DNA of 64,000 bases, from the NCBI GenBank assembly GCA_004298465.1, contig SCRT01000012.1, positions 1 through 64,000 on the forward strand, read 5' to 3'. This DNA is from Nevskiaceae bacterium. GTDB lineage: Bacteria > Pseudomonadota > Gammaproteobacteria > Nevskiales > Nevskiaceae. The position numbers and the translations under genes are program-made. Position 1 is the stretch's first letter; each line of letters opens with the position of its first letter. Below the pieces are notes generated by a model that saw only the letters and a program-made list of their open reading frames with translations, was not told where the DNA came from and ran no database searches. Below are positions 8,526 through 21,298 of the stretch, piece after piece.

Positions 8526-8685
8526 TGTTGTTCCATGGTTGCGCCTTGCTTCATGCAGCCATTGAACAGCCTGAAAAAGCTACTCAAGTATTTGTAAATT
8601 ATAATTATTTTAGAACTGTCAACACATACAGACCGAGCTTACTATTATTAATATGTTCTTCAAAAAAGAGTGGAGTTAGAAGCCG

Positions 8686-9786
8686 ATGAACATTGTCATC
8701 TCCAGAGGAAACCTGCTTTCCGCTTTGCAACAGGTCATCGGTGTTGTCGAGCGGCGCCAGTCTCTTCCGATTCTGGGCAACGTATTCCTGCGTGTAAGCG
8801 ACGATCAGCTTGAACTTCGTACGACCGATCTCGAGATCCAGATCGGCTGTGCTGTCCAGGTTCAGAACCTTGCACCTGGTTCTGTTACAGCCCCAGCTCG
8901 CAAGTTATATGACATATGCCGTGGTTTGCCGGAAGGATCGGAAATCGAGCTGCAGGAACAGGAAGGCAGGCTGCGCGTCAAATCGGGACGCAGTCGCTAT
9001 GTTCTAGCCACTTTGCCGGCCGCAGATTTTCCTGAGCTGGAACAAATCGAAGGTCAGGCTACTTTCGAGATGCCCAGTGCGGTGCTGAAGTCCTTGATCG
9101 TCCGCACACAGTTTGCAATGGCTCAGCAGGATGTCCGTTATTACCTGAACGGATTGTTGCTTGAGGTCGCAGACAAGACGATGCGAGCAGTCGCTACAGA
9201 CGGCCATCGCCTCGCGGTTTCCGAGGAAGCTGTGGAATGCACCAGTGAGGCAGGTGGGCAGTACATCGTTCCGCGCAAGACAGTGCTAGAAGTCGCACGC
9301 CTGCTGGATGTTCAGGATGCCACGGTGAAGCTTGGACTTGCCGCAGGCCAGCTTGTGATGCGGGTGAACGACTGCACGCTGGTGAGCAAGCTCGTGGATG
9401 GCAGCTATCCAGAATACAAGCGTGTCATTCCGGAAAATGGTGATCATTGCGCAGTGGCTAACCGAGAAGCCGTGAAACAGGCGTTGACACGAGCAGCGAT
9501 CCTTTCCAATGAGAAATTTCGTGGCGTCCGTGTCGGCTTGGCAAGCGGTGTGATGAAAATCGAGACCCAGAATCCTGATCAGGAAGAAGCATTCGAGGAA
9601 GTCAGCATCGCTTACGAAGGCGAGGATCTGACGATAGGCTTCAATGTCACCTATCTTCTTGATGCTTTGAATGCCATGAACGGCGAAGAATTCGCCCTTG
9701 AAATGCGTGGACCGGATGCAAGTGGCTTGATCTACGACGAAAAAATTCCCCAGCACAAATATGTTGTCATGCCCATGCGCCTGTAA
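8686..9786 (+). CDS. dnaN: DNA polymerase III beta subunit (sliding clamp)
   Basis: The ring-shaped processivity clamp that tethers DNA polymerases and other partners to DNA. At 366 aa it has the length of the E. coli clamp. Seen: start MNIVISRGNLLSALQQVIGV with VERRQSLPILGNV, three similar clamp domains, TDGHRLAVSEE in the second, and the terminal YVVMPMRL that forms the partner-binding pocket edge. It lies between oriC and recF in the standard dnaA-dnaN-recF-gyrB order. Its sequence is visibly less GC-rich than the metabolic genes further away. Confidence 0.97.
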   Translation: MNIVISRGNLLSALQQVIGVVERRQSLPILGNVFLRVSDDQLELRTTDLEIQIGCAVQVQNLAPGSVTAPARKLYDICRGLPEGSEIELQEQEGRLRVKSGRSRYVLATLPAADFPELEQIEGQATFEMPSAVLKSLIVRTQFAMAQQDVRYYLNGLLLEVADKTMRAVATDGHRLAVSEEAVECTSEAGGQYIVPRKTVLEVARLLDVQDATVKLGLAAGQLVMRVNDCTLVSKLVDGSYPEYKRVIPENGDHCAVANREAVKQALTRAAILSNEKFRGVRVGLASGVMKIETQNPDQEEAFEEVSIAYEGEDLTIGFNVTYLLDALNAMNGEEFALEMRGPDASGLIYDEKIPQHKYVVMPMRL

Positions 9787-9844
9787 CGTTCATGCTGACG
9801 CACCCTAAAAATGCACAACAAGGTGCAGCTGGCGACGGCGAGCC

Positions 9845-13344
<3,500 letters not shown>

Positions 13345-13512
13345 GTTTATTTAAACTCTTTATAATCAACAATTTAATTTAATAACAGTGCTGCACTGAG
13401 CTCTTGCACGAACCCCACTCGAAGCGCGGGGTCTGCTCTGTCACGGCGTGTGCCGCTTGTCGTTCAGCCGGTTCCGAGACTGCGAGCGCAACGCGATTCT
13501 TGCGTATTGCTT

Positions 13513-14604
13513 TCAGTCCTGCTTGGGCAACAGTGCAACGAGTCGATCCACGCGTTGCTGCAGCATGGCCGAGTCGTTTGCTGTCACGGTGGCATGACCG
13601 ATCTTGCGCCGCGGCCGGGGTGATTTGCCGTAAAGGTGCGGATGTACACCGGGCATACCGGACAATTCTGCTGCGCTGGGCGCCGTGCTGATGAAATTCA
13701 CCATCGCACAAGGCCCGCGCAGGGATGTGTCGCCCAGCTTCAGGCCGGCGACGGCGCGCATGTGGTTTTCGAACTGCGAGCAGCGTGAACCTTCAATGCT
13801 CCAGTGTCCGGAATTGTGCACGCGTGGTGCGATTTCATTGCCCAGCAGGCGCCCGTCGCCCAGGTCGAAGAATTCGAAGCCGAGCGTGCCAACATAGTCC
13901 AGCCGCTCCAGCATGCGCTGCGTGAACGTTTCCGCCTGCGCCTGCAAAGGGTCGTTCGCGCGCGGCGTGGAAATGCGCAGGATTCCGGCCCGGTGCTGGT
14001 TTTCCGCGACCGGGTAGAACGCCATTTCTCCCGTACGCGAGCGCACGCCGAGACACGAGATTTCACGCTTGAACGGTACGAAAGCTTCGAGGATGAAATC
14101 ATTCGGCCCCAGGGTGCTCCAGGCATTATCGATGTCGGCCGCAGTGCGGATCATGAATTGTCCCTTGCCGTCATAGCCCATGCGGCGTGTCTTGAGAATA
14201 GCGGGCAGGCCGATTGTTCCTACGGCAGCGGTCAGTTCTGGCAGCGAACTGACCGCCGCGAACGGGGTGACGTCAATATCGAGTTCCTTGAAAGTCGATT
14301 TCTCGATGAAACGATCCTGCGCCACTCGCAGCGCTTCGGGCGGCGGGAAGATCGAGCGCCGGGCCTGGATCGACTGCGCGACGTGGACGGGCACGTTCTC
14401 GAACTCATAAGTCACCACGTCGCTGAGTTCGCACAATTCCGTCAAGCCGTCAGGATCGTCATACGCCCGCTTGATCTGGTGGCCGACGTCCGCGGCACAG
14501 GCGGCGTCTGCCGGTTCCAGAAACGTGAAATGCATGCCGAACGGCAAGCCAGCCAGCGCCAGCATGCGGCCCAGTTGGCCGCCGCCCAGGATTCCAACGT
14601 TCAT
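13513..14604 (-). CDS. purK: 5-(carboxyamino)imidazole ribonucleotide synthase
   Basis: An ATP-grasp enzyme that converts AIR, bicarbonate and ATP to N5-CAIR in purine biosynthesis. Seen from the chosen ATG (363 aa): [19 protein letters not shown], the ATP-grasp region with [13 protein letters not shown], and [12 protein letters not shown](S) followed by QFENHMRAV, both classic PurK blocks. The start codon overlaps the purE stop (ATGA), so the two enzymes, which act in sequence, are translationally coupled. It converges with gyrB across an AT-rich gap at 13345-13512 with no strong terminator. Confidence 0.96.
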   Translation of the reverse strand: MNVGILGGGQLGRMLALAGLPFGMHFTFLEPADAACAADVGHQIKRAYDDPDGLTELCELSDVVTYEFENVPVHVAQSIQARRSIFPPPEALRVAQDRFIEKSTFKELDIDVTPFAAVSSLPELTAAVGTIGLPAILKTRRMGYDGKGQFMIRTAADIDNAWSTLGPNDFILEAFVPFKREISCLGVRSRTGEMAFYPVAENQHRAGILRISTPRANDPLQAQAETFTQRMLERLDYVGTLGFEFFDLGDGRLLGNEIAPRVHNSGHWSIEGSRCSQFENHMRAVAGLKLGDTSLRGPCAMVNFISTAPSAAELSGMPGVHPHLYGKSPRPRRKIGHATVTANDSAMLQQRVDRLVALLPKQD

Positions 14605-15116
14605 GGCGCGTGCGGAACTGGGTCCGCGAGCACCTTGTCGGTTTGTGCGCGCCGCCACGCGTCCAGGCGCGCCGCAAGCTCGGTGTCGGCAAGCGCGAGG
14701 ATGGCGGCCGCCAGCAGCGCCGCATTGCGCGCGCCAGACTCGCCGATGGCTAGTGTTCCGACCGGAATGCCTCCCGGCATCTGCACGATGGAAAGCAGCG
14801 AATCCAGCCCGTTCAGCGCCTTGGAGCGCACCGGTACGCCCAGCACTGGCAAACGCGTCCGAGACGCGATCATGCCGGGCAGGTGGGCTGCACCGCCAGC
14901 GCCGGCGATGATCACCTGCAGCCCGCGTGCCACGGCACTGATGGCGTATTCGAACAGGAGTTCGGGGGTGCGGTGCGCAGAGACGATTCGCGCTTCATGG
15001 GGAATTTGCAGCTCGTCGAGGGTTGTCGCCGCACAGCTCATCGTCGGCCAGTCCGACTGCGAGCCCATTACGATGCCGACTAGCGGATGCGCGCCCGGTG
15101 CGCGGCCTGTATTCAC
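14601..15116 (-). CDS. purE: 5-(carboxyamino)imidazole ribonucleotide mutase
   Basis: Class I PurE moves the carboxylate of N5-CAIR to C4, forming CAIR. Seen: [13 protein letters not shown] with the catalytic/phosphate-binding Ser-Asp region, [29 protein letters not shown], and [20 protein letters not shown] followed by PGGIPVGT, all invariant PurE blocks. I chose the GTG at 15116 because it gives 171 aa and an N-terminus of family length; an ATG at 15155 would add 13 residues. It precedes purK with a 4-base overlap. Confidence 0.95.
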   Translation of the reverse strand: MNTGRAPGAHPLVGIVMGSQSDWPTMSCAATTLDELQIPHEARIVSAHRTPELLFEYAISAVARGLQVIIAGAGGAAHLPGMIASRTRLPVLGVPVRSKALNGLDSLLSIVQMPGGIPVGTLAIGESGARNAALLAAAILALADTELAARLDAWRRAQTDKVLADPVPHAP

Positions 15117-15196
15117 TTCGGAAGTACCCGTCTGGAATAAACCGATGCTGCGCATTATCCCATGTGCAGCATGCAGGCCATCGTCCGCGCCAGTGG

Positions 15197-15940
15197 TCAA
15201 GGGCTGACGTCGAAATCGACGCGGACCTCGGCAGCATATTCGATCATCCCGGCAGAGAATCCCATTGCGTCGTTGGCGCTTTCCGTCGCCGGGGCAGATG
15301 CCGCCATCGCCCGCATCATCACCGGCTGTGGTGGCCGTGCAGCACCCGGGGTGTTGCTGATGAGCCGTGCCGTGCCCAGCTTCATATCCAGCGCCGTGGC
15401 AAGCGTGCGTGCTTGTTCCCGAGCGGCCTGTGCCGCTTGGGCAAGCGCCTGCAGGCGGTATTTTGCTGCCTGCGACGACTGCAACTGCACGGCGGAAACC
15501 TCGTTGACGCCGGTATCCGTCGCCGCTTGCAGATAGTCCCCGACCCGGGCCAGGTCACGCACCGTCACATGGATGTTGCGCGTCACCTGATAGCCGCGGA
15601 ACGTCCGCCCTTCCTTGCCGTAGTCGTATTGCGGCTGCACGCTGTATCCAGCCGTCGCCAGATCCTTGGCCGCAACGCCCAGTGCGCGCGCTTTCGCGAC
15701 GTAATCCTTCACGGCGGCGTCGGTCTGTTTCTGGGCTTTCTGCAAGTTCAGGTCGGTGACGCGCACGGCCATGGAAAGCTGCGCTTCATCCGGCGCGGCC
15801 TGCACTTCGCCGTGGCCGGCCACCTGAATCGTCCGTGGCGCGGTTGCGGTGTCGGCTGGCGTGGCCGCGAGGGCAGGCACGGAAACGGACAGCAAGGCGA
15901 TGATGGCTGCCGCAGTACCGGCCGGGATGGAGTGGAACAT
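15197..15940 (-). CDS. SIMPL-domain (YggE-like, DUF541) secreted protein
   Basis: A 247-residue exported protein of the SIMPL/YggE family, whose members are linked to oxidative-stress tolerance but have no settled biochemical role. Seen: signal peptide ([22 protein letters not shown]), then [20 protein letters not shown], which is the family N-terminal strand, and [23 protein letters not shown] in the middle (read as two adjoining blocks), ending with the [11 protein letters not shown] strand. The ATG at 15940 has GAGG upstream and gives a clean signal peptide. It lies upstream of purEK on the same strand, but the gap suggests independent transcription. Confidence 0.88.
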   Translation of the reverse strand: MFHSIPAGTAAAIIALLSVSVPALAATPADTATAPRTIQVAGHGEVQAAPDEAQLSMAVRVTDLNLQKAQKQTDAAVKDYVAKARALGVAAKDLATAGYSVQPQYDYGKEGRTFRGYQVTRNIHVTVRDLARVGDYLQAATDTGVNEVSAVQLQSSQAAKYRLQALAQAAQAAREQARTLATALDMKLGTARLISNTPGAARPPQPVMMRAMAASAPATESANDAMGFSAGMIEYAAEVRVDFDVSP

Positions 15941-16076
15941 GGGGCAGATCCTCGGATTGGAAAGCTGCATCCTGCCGTGATTCGCGGAAAGCTGGCAAAC
16001 CACCTGACTTGCGACAACGCCCGATGGCGAACAAGCCATTAAACTGACAGGCCATTGCAGGCAAAAAGAATTCAAC

Positions 16077-16625
16077 ATGTCCCAGTCCGATGAACGAGTG
16101 ACACTTACGCGTGACGTGGTGGGTGTCCTGATCCCCGCCGGCACCCACGTGGAACTTCCAGAAGGTGTGGAAGCGGTCATCACGCAGGCGCTCGGCGGCA
16201 GCTACACCGTGCTGGTGGAAGGGCACTTGTTCCGCATTCCGGCGGAGGATGCAGACGCCTTGGGCAAACAGGCTGCCGCAAAGGTCAAATTGCCGGAGCA
16301 CGCCACGGATGAAGACGTGGAAAAAGCTGTCTACGCGCAGCTCATGACGTGCTATGACCCGGAAATTCCCATTAACATCGTGGATCTTGGCCTGGTCTAC
16401 GAATCGTCGATCGAATTGCAGCCGGACGGCACGCGGCACGTGAAGATCGTCATGACGCTGACAGCGCCCGGATGTGGGATGGGCGACATTCTCGTCAACG
16501 ACGTGAAGGAAAAAGTCGGCCACCTTCCCGGCATATCGCAGATCGACGTGGAAATGACGTTCGACCCGCCGTGGCGCATGGACATGATGAGCGAGGAAGC
16601 ACGCCTACAATCGGGCCTGATGTGA
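16077..16625 (+). CDS. sufT: putative Fe-S cluster assembly protein SufT
   Basis: SufT proteins carry a DUF59/MIP18 domain and are implicated in maturation of iron-sulfur proteins. Seen: an N-terminal region with DVVGVLIPAGTHVELPEG typical of the long SufT form, then the DUF59 core around residues 80-160 with MTCYDPEIPINIVDLGLVY and LTAPGCGMGDIL (the conserved Cys). The length is 182 aa. No other suf genes are adjacent here. It is followed with a GTGA overlap by apaG, so the two are probably co-translated. Confidence 0.9.
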   Translation: MSQSDERVTLTRDVVGVLIPAGTHVELPEGVEAVITQALGGSYTVLVEGHLFRIPAEDADALGKQAAAKVKLPEHATDEDVEKAVYAQLMTCYDPEIPINIVDLGLVYESSIELQPDGTRHVKIVMTLTAPGCGMGDILVNDVKEKVGHLPGISQIDVEMTFDPPWRMDMMSEEARLQSGLM

Positions 16626-17011
16626 GCGCAAGCGACACCGCCACGCGCGGCATCCGTATCATCGCAACGCCCCGCTATGTGCCAGAACACTCCGCGCCCG
16701 CCCGCGCGCAATATCTGTTTGTCTACGACATTTCCATCCGCAACGGAGGCGACGTTCCGGTGAAGCTGCTGAGCCGTCACTGGGTCATCACGGACGGTGA
16801 AGGCCGGGTGGAAGAAGTCCGCGGTGAAGGCGTGGTCGGCCACCAGCCCCGGCTGCAGCCAGGCCAGCACTTCGACTACACCAGTGCCTGCCCCCTGCCG
16901 ACGCCCGTCGGCACGATGCATGGGAGTTTTCGGATGGCGGTGGATGGTGGCGAGGAATTCGACGCCACCATCCAGCCTTTCCGCCTCGCGGTCCCCGGCG
17001 CGCTGAACTGA
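16622..17011 (+). CDS. apaG: ApaG protein
   Basis: A 129-residue protein of the ApaG/DUF525 family, a small immunoglobulin-like fold; the name comes from the apaGH locus and the biochemical role is unsettled. Seen: YVFVYD-like strand QYLFVYDISIRNGG, LLSRHWVITDGEG and VEEVRGEGVVGHQPRL, then YTSACPLPTPVGTMHGSFRM, all diagnostic. The GTG start at 16622 overlaps the sufT stop. The usual partners apaH and rsmA/ksgA are not in the neighbourhood, which is a little unusual. Confidence 0.95.
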   Translation: MSASDTATRGIRIIATPRYVPEHSAPARAQYLFVYDISIRNGGDVPVKLLSRHWVITDGEGRVEEVRGEGVVGHQPRLQPGQHFDYTSACPLPTPVGTMHGSFRMAVDGGEEFDATIQPFRLAVPGALN

Positions 17012-17040
17012 CGCTGTATGCCCGGATCGGCGGTGTGCCG

Positions 17041-18291
17041 TCAGGCGACGCCCTGCGCCGCTGCCAGCGGGTTGTAGTCCGGGGTCTTCAGCATCTCGTA
17101 CAGCCAGCGGCGCCGCACGCCCATGTTGCCGCCATCGTAGATCGGGAACGCCAGCGCTTCCTGCATCAGTCCCGCCAACGGCATGCGGTCAGAGTAGCTG
17201 GTGACGCCGACGATGCGCATGGCGTCGTATACCGCTTGTACGCAGGACTCCGAGCAGTGGATCTTTGCCATGATGCCGAGCTCTTCGCCGCGGTAGTCGG
17301 TAGTGTCGATGTAGTGGCTGGCTTTCCAGGCGAGATAGCGCGATGCCTCGATACGGATCCTGAGATCCACGAGCTGATACCCGACCGTTGGATGGTCGAT
17401 GATCGGCACGGTTCCTGCGCGCTTGTCGGTCTTCGCGAATTCATACGCGCAATCGAACGCGGCGCGCATGATGCCGGTGCAGATCCCGCCGATAAGGGCG
17501 CCCGTCCATGAAAAACAGCGCTTGCAGATGGCGGTTCCCTGCCCTGGCCTGCCGACGAGGTTTTCCACCGGCACGCGTACCTCGTTGAAGGCGATGTGGG
17601 GTGAACAGGTGGCGCGATGTCCGAGAGTGTCGATGTAGCCTGTGACCTCGATGCCCTCCGCATCTCCGGGAACCATGATGATGGCCGAGGATTCCAGCGG
17701 CGGTTTCGAAGGATCCGTGCGGCACAGGACGGCGTACAGGTGCGCGCCCTTTCCGTCCCAGCCACCTCCATTCGTGGGGTGGCTTTTCCGGCCGCTGATG
17801 ATCCACTCATCGCCTTCGCGGCGCGCAAAAGTCTGAATGCCCGCCGACGGGTCGGGACACTCGAGATTTGCGCCGCCCTGTTCTTCCGTGAACGCGAAGG
17901 ACGCGACGTAATCGTGCTCCGGTTTCAGGAAATCACCGAAAAACCGACGCTTTTGCGCATCGGTTCCGTACAGCATCAGGGGCTTGAGCGCCAGCCCGCT
18001 GGATAGCAGGGTGGTCGGAAGGTTCACATCCACCCGTGCGAATTCTTCGGCGGCGAGCGTCAGGTCGACCGTCGTCGCGCCGCCGCCGCCGTACTCCCTG
18101 GGAATCAATGCCGCGAAATAGCCGGCCTTGACCATCTGGCGGTATAGCGGACGGGTGGCAAAAAACCGTTCTTCCGGTCGTGCCAGCCCCGCGATGGCCG
18201 GCTTCACCTTCGTGAGCACTTGTTCCGCGAAATCGCGTGCGGCTTTCTGCAACGCCTGTTGCTGCGCGTTCAGTGTGAAATCGATCGCCAT
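17041..18291 (-). CDS. acyl-CoA dehydrogenase family flavoprotein
   Basis: An FAD-dependent enzyme of the acyl-CoA dehydrogenase fold, predicted to desaturate an acyl-CoA at the alpha-beta position; the substrate is unknown. Seen (416 aa): N-terminal helical domain with IPREYGGGGATTVD, the central FAD-binding SFAFTEEQGGANLE block and SGRKSHPTNGG, LGHRATCSPHIAFNEVRVP, and a C-terminal domain with ALAFPIYDGGNMGVRRRWL, where the IYDGGN stretch replaces the commoner IYEGT/S. The ATG at 18291 has a strong GGGGAGG site. A thioesterase gene diverges upstream. Confidence 0.88.
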   Translation of the reverse strand: MAIDFTLNAQQQALQKAARDFAEQVLTKVKPAIAGLARPEERFFATRPLYRQMVKAGYFAALIPREYGGGGATTVDLTLAAEEFARVDVNLPTTLLSSGLALKPLMLYGTDAQKRRFFGDFLKPEHDYVASFAFTEEQGGANLECPDPSAGIQTFARREGDEWIISGRKSHPTNGGGWDGKGAHLYAVLCRTDPSKPPLESSAIIMVPGDAEGIEVTGYIDTLGHRATCSPHIAFNEVRVPVENLVGRPGQGTAICKRCFSWTGALIGGICTGIMRAAFDCAYEFAKTDKRAGTVPIIDHPTVGYQLVDLRIRIEASRYLAWKASHYIDTTDYRGEELGIMAKIHCSESCVQAVYDAMRIVGVTSYSDRMPLAGLMQEALAFPIYDGGNMGVRRRWLYEMLKTPDYNPLAAAQGVA

Positions 18292-18384
18292 GTCCAGCCT
18301 CCCCGGGTGTTGTTGTCGTATCCATGCAACGTAGCACGCGCGTGGGCGGCGCGGCGGCCGTTGGCACGACATAATAGAAAGGCT

Positions 18385-18843
18385 ATGGATTCAAGCAACA
18401 ACACTCTTCAACCCCGGCTCGACGCCGCCGCCGTCGAAACCATCATTCGGCGTGGGTTGCCGATTGCGGAGCGTACCGATTTCAGCATCGTGCGTATCGG
18501 GCCCGGTGTCGCTGAAATGCGCTTCGGTTATGCGGCGTGGATGGTGCGGCCAGGTGGCAGCGTGTCCGGTCCGGTGCTGATGATGGCGACCGACACCGCG
18601 ATGTACGCCGTGTTGCTGGCCCACACGCAGGGTGAGGAAATGGCGCTGACGAGCGACCTTACATTCCACTTCCTGGGGCGCGCCCGGCCCGGCGACTTGC
18701 GCGTGATGGCACGGCTGCTGAAACTCGGGCGCCGTGTCGCCGTGATGGAAGTCGAGATTCGCGACGTGGCGGACACGCTGGTCATGCATGCCAGCGGTAC
18801 CTACATGCGCCCGCCGGCAGCGGGCCTCAAGCAGCTTTCCTGA
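18385..18843 (+). CDS. PaaI-family hotdog thioesterase
   Basis: A 152-residue single hotdog-domain protein predicted to hydrolyse acyl- or aroyl-CoA thioesters. Seen: MRFGYAAWMVRPGGSVSGPVLMMATDTAMY, read in two parts, containing the Gly-Pro and Asp positions of the hotdog active-site helix, then LTSDLTFHFLGRARPGDL and DTLVMHASGTYMRP, the standard central strands. AAAGG precedes the ATG at 18385. It diverges from the acyl-CoA dehydrogenase, with only 93 bases between starts, so the two might share control; the substrate cannot be read from sequence. Confidence 0.82.
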   Translation: MDSSNNTLQPRLDAAAVETIIRRGLPIAERTDFSIVRIGPGVAEMRFGYAAWMVRPGGSVSGPVLMMATDTAMYAVLLAHTQGEEMALTSDLTFHFLGRARPGDLRVMARLLKLGRRVAVMEVEIRDVADTLVMHASGTYMRPPAAGLKQLS

Positions 18844-18847
18844 AACG

Positions 18848-19498
18848 ATGGACAACCTCCAATTCACTCCGCAACAGGCGCGCGTGCTGGCGGCGCTGGT
18901 GGAGAAATCCATCACCACGCCGCAGTACTACCCGCTGACGGTGAACGCGCTGCGCACGGCAGCGAACCAGAAGAACGCCCGCGAGCCGGTCATGAACCTG
19001 GAAGAAGGCGAAGTCGGCGCGGCGCTGCTGGCGCTGGCAGAGATGGGTTTCGTTGCCCGCGATGATGCCGGCGGGCGCGTGCCGCGCTGGCGCCACCGTT
19101 TCGGGCATCAGCTGCTCATCAAGGCGCCGGTGCTCGCCGTGCTGGCAGCGCTGATGCTGCGCGGCCCGCAGACGCTGGCCGAACTGCGGGCCAATGCACA
19201 GAACATGGGTGGCCCGGAAACCAGCGAGGGCGTGCAGGACGCGCTGAACCTGCTGGCCGACCGCGCCCAACCGCTGGTTGCGGCCCTGGCACGCCAGACC
19301 GGGCAGTCCGCGCAGCGCTTCGCCCACCTGCTGTGCGGCGCGGCCGAAGCCGCGTTGCCGGTCGAGGCAACGCTGCAGGCGGCCGCAGAAAGTGGCGCGC
19401 GCGCGGCCACGCCTTCACGCCTTGAAGCATTGGAAGCCCGCGTCGCCGAGCTGGAGCAGCGCCTGGCGCAGTTGTCCGCCGCCCTGGGAGAAGGCTGA
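18848..19498 (+). CDS. yceH: YceH family protein (DUF480)
   Basis: A 216-residue protein of the YceH/UPF0502 family, found widely in gammaproteobacteria, with two winged-helix domains and no established role. Seen: start FTPQQARVLAALVEKSITTPQYYPLTVNAL (conserved across the family, here cited in part as EKSITTPQYYPLT), NQKNAREPVMNLEEGEV, RWRHRFGHQLL and VLAALMLRGPQTLAELR, and a C-terminal coiled-coil-like helix (EALEARVAELEQRLAQL). It begins 4 bases after the thioesterase stop, and its stop is immediately followed by the pyrF ATG. Confidence 0.93.
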   Translation: MDNLQFTPQQARVLAALVEKSITTPQYYPLTVNALRTAANQKNAREPVMNLEEGEVGAALLALAEMGFVARDDAGGRVPRWRHRFGHQLLIKAPVLAVLAALMLRGPQTLAELRANAQNMGGPETSEGVQDALNLLADRAQPLVAALARQTGQSAQRFAHLLCGAAEAALPVEATLQAAAESGARAATPSRLEALEARVAELEQRLAQLSAALGEG

Positions 19499-20221
19499 AT
19501 GCCGTCGACGGCCCTGAAAATACCGCCGCGCGAGCGGCTGATCGTGGCGCTGGACGTGCCGGAAGCCGCTGCCGCGCGCGACCTCGTCGAGACGCTCGGT
19601 GATGCCGTGGTGTTCTACAAGATCGGCATGGAACTGTCGATGGCACCGGGTTTCTTCGAGCTGATCCACTGGCTGCGCGAGCGCGGCAGGAACGTGTTCG
19701 TCGACCTCAAGTTCTTCGACATCCCGCAGACCGTGGCACACGCCGTCGCACGGCTGTCCGCGCACGACGTGCAGTTGTGCACAGTGCACGGCAACCAGTC
19801 GATGATGGAAGCCGCCGGGCGTGCGAAACAGGGTGCCCTGAAGGTTCTGGCGGTGACGGCGCTCACCAGTCTCGATCGCGGCGACCTCGACGACCTCGGC
19901 TTCGCCTGCAACGTGGAAGACCTCGTGTTGTCGCGCGCGAAACGGGCGCTGCAGGCGGGTTGTGATGGCGTCGTGTCCTCCGGCCTGGAAGTGCAGCGGC
20001 TGCGCCGCTTCGCGCCTGCCGAGCTGGTGGTGGTCACGCCCGGCATCCGCCCGGTGGCCAACCAGCCGGCGGGCGACCAGAAGCGCGTGATGACACCCGC
20101 GCAGGCCATCGCTGCCGGCGCCGACTATCTCGTCGTCGGACGTCCGGTGCGGACAGCGGCCGACCCGCGCGCGGCGGCGCAGGCGATCCAGGCCGAAATC
20201 GCTGCCGCACTGGAGCCCTGA
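19499..20221 (+). CDS. pyrF: orotidine 5'-phosphate decarboxylase
   Basis: Catalyses the last step of UMP synthesis, decarboxylation of OMP. Seen (240 aa): [18 protein letters not shown], the catalytic DxKxxD motif in [12 protein letters not shown] near residue 73, [12 protein letters not shown], and the phosphate-binding VVTPGIRP ending with [14 protein letters not shown]. The ATG directly abuts the yceH stop, and hemE follows after 2 bases, so yceH-pyrF-hemE read as one compact operon. Confidence 0.97.
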   Translation: MPSTALKIPPRERLIVALDVPEAAAARDLVETLGDAVVFYKIGMELSMAPGFFELIHWLRERGRNVFVDLKFFDIPQTVAHAVARLSAHDVQLCTVHGNQSMMEAAGRAKQGALKVLAVTALTSLDRGDLDDLGFACNVEDLVLSRAKRALQAGCDGVVSSGLEVQRLRRFAPAELVVVTPGIRPVANQPAGDQKRVMTPAQAIAAGADYLVVGRPVRTAADPRAAAQAIQAEIAAALEP

Positions 20222-20223
20222 AC

Positions 20224-21285
20224 GTGTCGACCCCGATCCAGAATGACCGCCTGCTGCGCGCGTTGCGCTGCGAAGCCGTGGACCGCCCGCCGATCTGGCT
20301 CATGCGCCAGGCCGGGCGCTACCTGCCCGAATACCGCGCCACACGCGCGAAGGCCGGCAGTTTCCTGAAGCTGTGCATGACGCCGGAGCTGGCGTGCGAA
20401 GTCACGCTGCAACCCGTCGACCGCTTCGGCTTCGACGCCGCGATCCTGTTTTCAGACATCCTCACCGTGCCGAACGCGATGGGGCTCGGGCTGCATTTCA
20501 CGGATGGCGAAGGCCCGGCCTTCGAGCACCCGCTGCGTGATGTTGCCGCCATCGACCGCCTCGGCGTGCCCGACCCGGAAACCGAGCTGCGCTACGTAAT
20601 GGACGCGGTGCGCACCGTCAAGGGAACCCTCGCCGGCCGCGTGCCGCTCATCGGTTTCGCCGGCAGCCCGTGGACGCTGGCGACCTACATGATCGAAGGC
20701 CGCGGCTCGCGCGACTTTCGCTATGCCAAGGCGCTGCGCTTCGACGACCCGGCTGCGCTGCAGCGGCTGCTGGCGACGCTGGTGGACGCCGTCGGCCAGT
20801 ATCTCGCGGCGCAGGCCGCCGCCGGTGCGGACGTGCTGATGCTGTTCGATAGCTGGGGCGGTGCGCTGGACGCACCGGGCTACCGGAAATTCTCGCTGGT
20901 GCCGATGCAGCGCATCATCGCCCACTTGGCAAAAGCTGCGCCCGGCGTCCCCGTCATCCTGTTCTCCAAGGGCTGCAACGGCCAGCTTGCGGCGCAGGCG
21001 CAAAGCGGTGCCACGTGCATCGGCGTGGACTGGACGATCGAGCTGGCACAGGCGCGACAGACGGTCGGACCGAATGTCGCGCTGCAAGGCAACCTAGACC
21101 CGGTCGCCCTGTTCGCACGACCAGAGCAGGTACAGGCCGAAGTGCGGCGCGTGCTGGCAAGCCACGGCCGCAGCGCAGGCCACGTGTTCAACCTGGGGCA
21201 TGGCATCCTGCAGCACACGCCGATCGAAAGCGTGCATGCGCTGGTCGAAGCCGTGCATTCGGCAACCCAGGATGTGGTGGGCTGA
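20224..21285 (+). CDS. hemE: uroporphyrinogen decarboxylase
   Basis: HemE decarboxylates the four acetate side chains of uroporphyrinogen III to give coproporphyrinogen III in haem synthesis. Seen (353 aa): [16 protein letters not shown] (signature 1 with the conserved Arg residues), [16 protein letters not shown] (signature 2), [12 protein letters not shown] with the catalytic Asp, and [14 protein letters not shown] at the C-terminus. Translation probably starts at the GTG at 20224, directly after pyrF. Confidence 0.97.
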   Translation: MSTPIQNDRLLRALRCEAVDRPPIWLMRQAGRYLPEYRATRAKAGSFLKLCMTPELACEVTLQPVDRFGFDAAILFSDILTVPNAMGLGLHFTDGEGPAFEHPLRDVAAIDRLGVPDPETELRYVMDAVRTVKGTLAGRVPLIGFAGSPWTLATYMIEGRGSRDFRYAKALRFDDPAALQRLLATLVDAVGQYLAAQAAAGADVLMLFDSWGGALDAPGYRKFSLVPMQRIIAHLAKAAPGVPVILFSKGCNGQLAAQAQSGATCIGVDWTIELAQARQTVGPNVALQGNLDPVALFARPEQVQAEVRRVLASHGRSAGHVFNLGHGILQHTPIESVHALVEAVHSATQDVVG

Positions 21286-21298
21286 GCCGGGGGCACCG

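Larger units (their letters stand above)
8455..8685 (+). other. candidate chromosomal origin of replication (oriC)
   Basis: This dnaA-dnaN intergenic region has two DnaA-box matches: TTATACACA on the minus strand at 8460-8468 (perfect to TTATNCACA) and CTATCCACA at 8517-8525 (one mismatch). An unusually AT-rich stretch follows at about 8588-8660, with TAAATTATAATTATTTTAG and TATTATTAATATG, suitable as an unwinding element. Only two convincing boxes were found, fewer than in many origins. No boxes were found in the rpmH-dnaA gap. The location fits known gammaproteobacterial origins; function is inference. Confidence 0.65.

Noticed and set aside
13345-13512. Possible terminator between gyrB and purK
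   Set aside because: Only short weak hairpins (for example CAGTG/CACTG) without a T-tract were seen in this AT-rich convergent gap.
15023-16042. Long plus-strand frame opposite purE and the SIMPL protein
   Set aside because: No recognisable domain or ribosome-binding site; the minus strand carries PurE and SIMPL motifs throughout.
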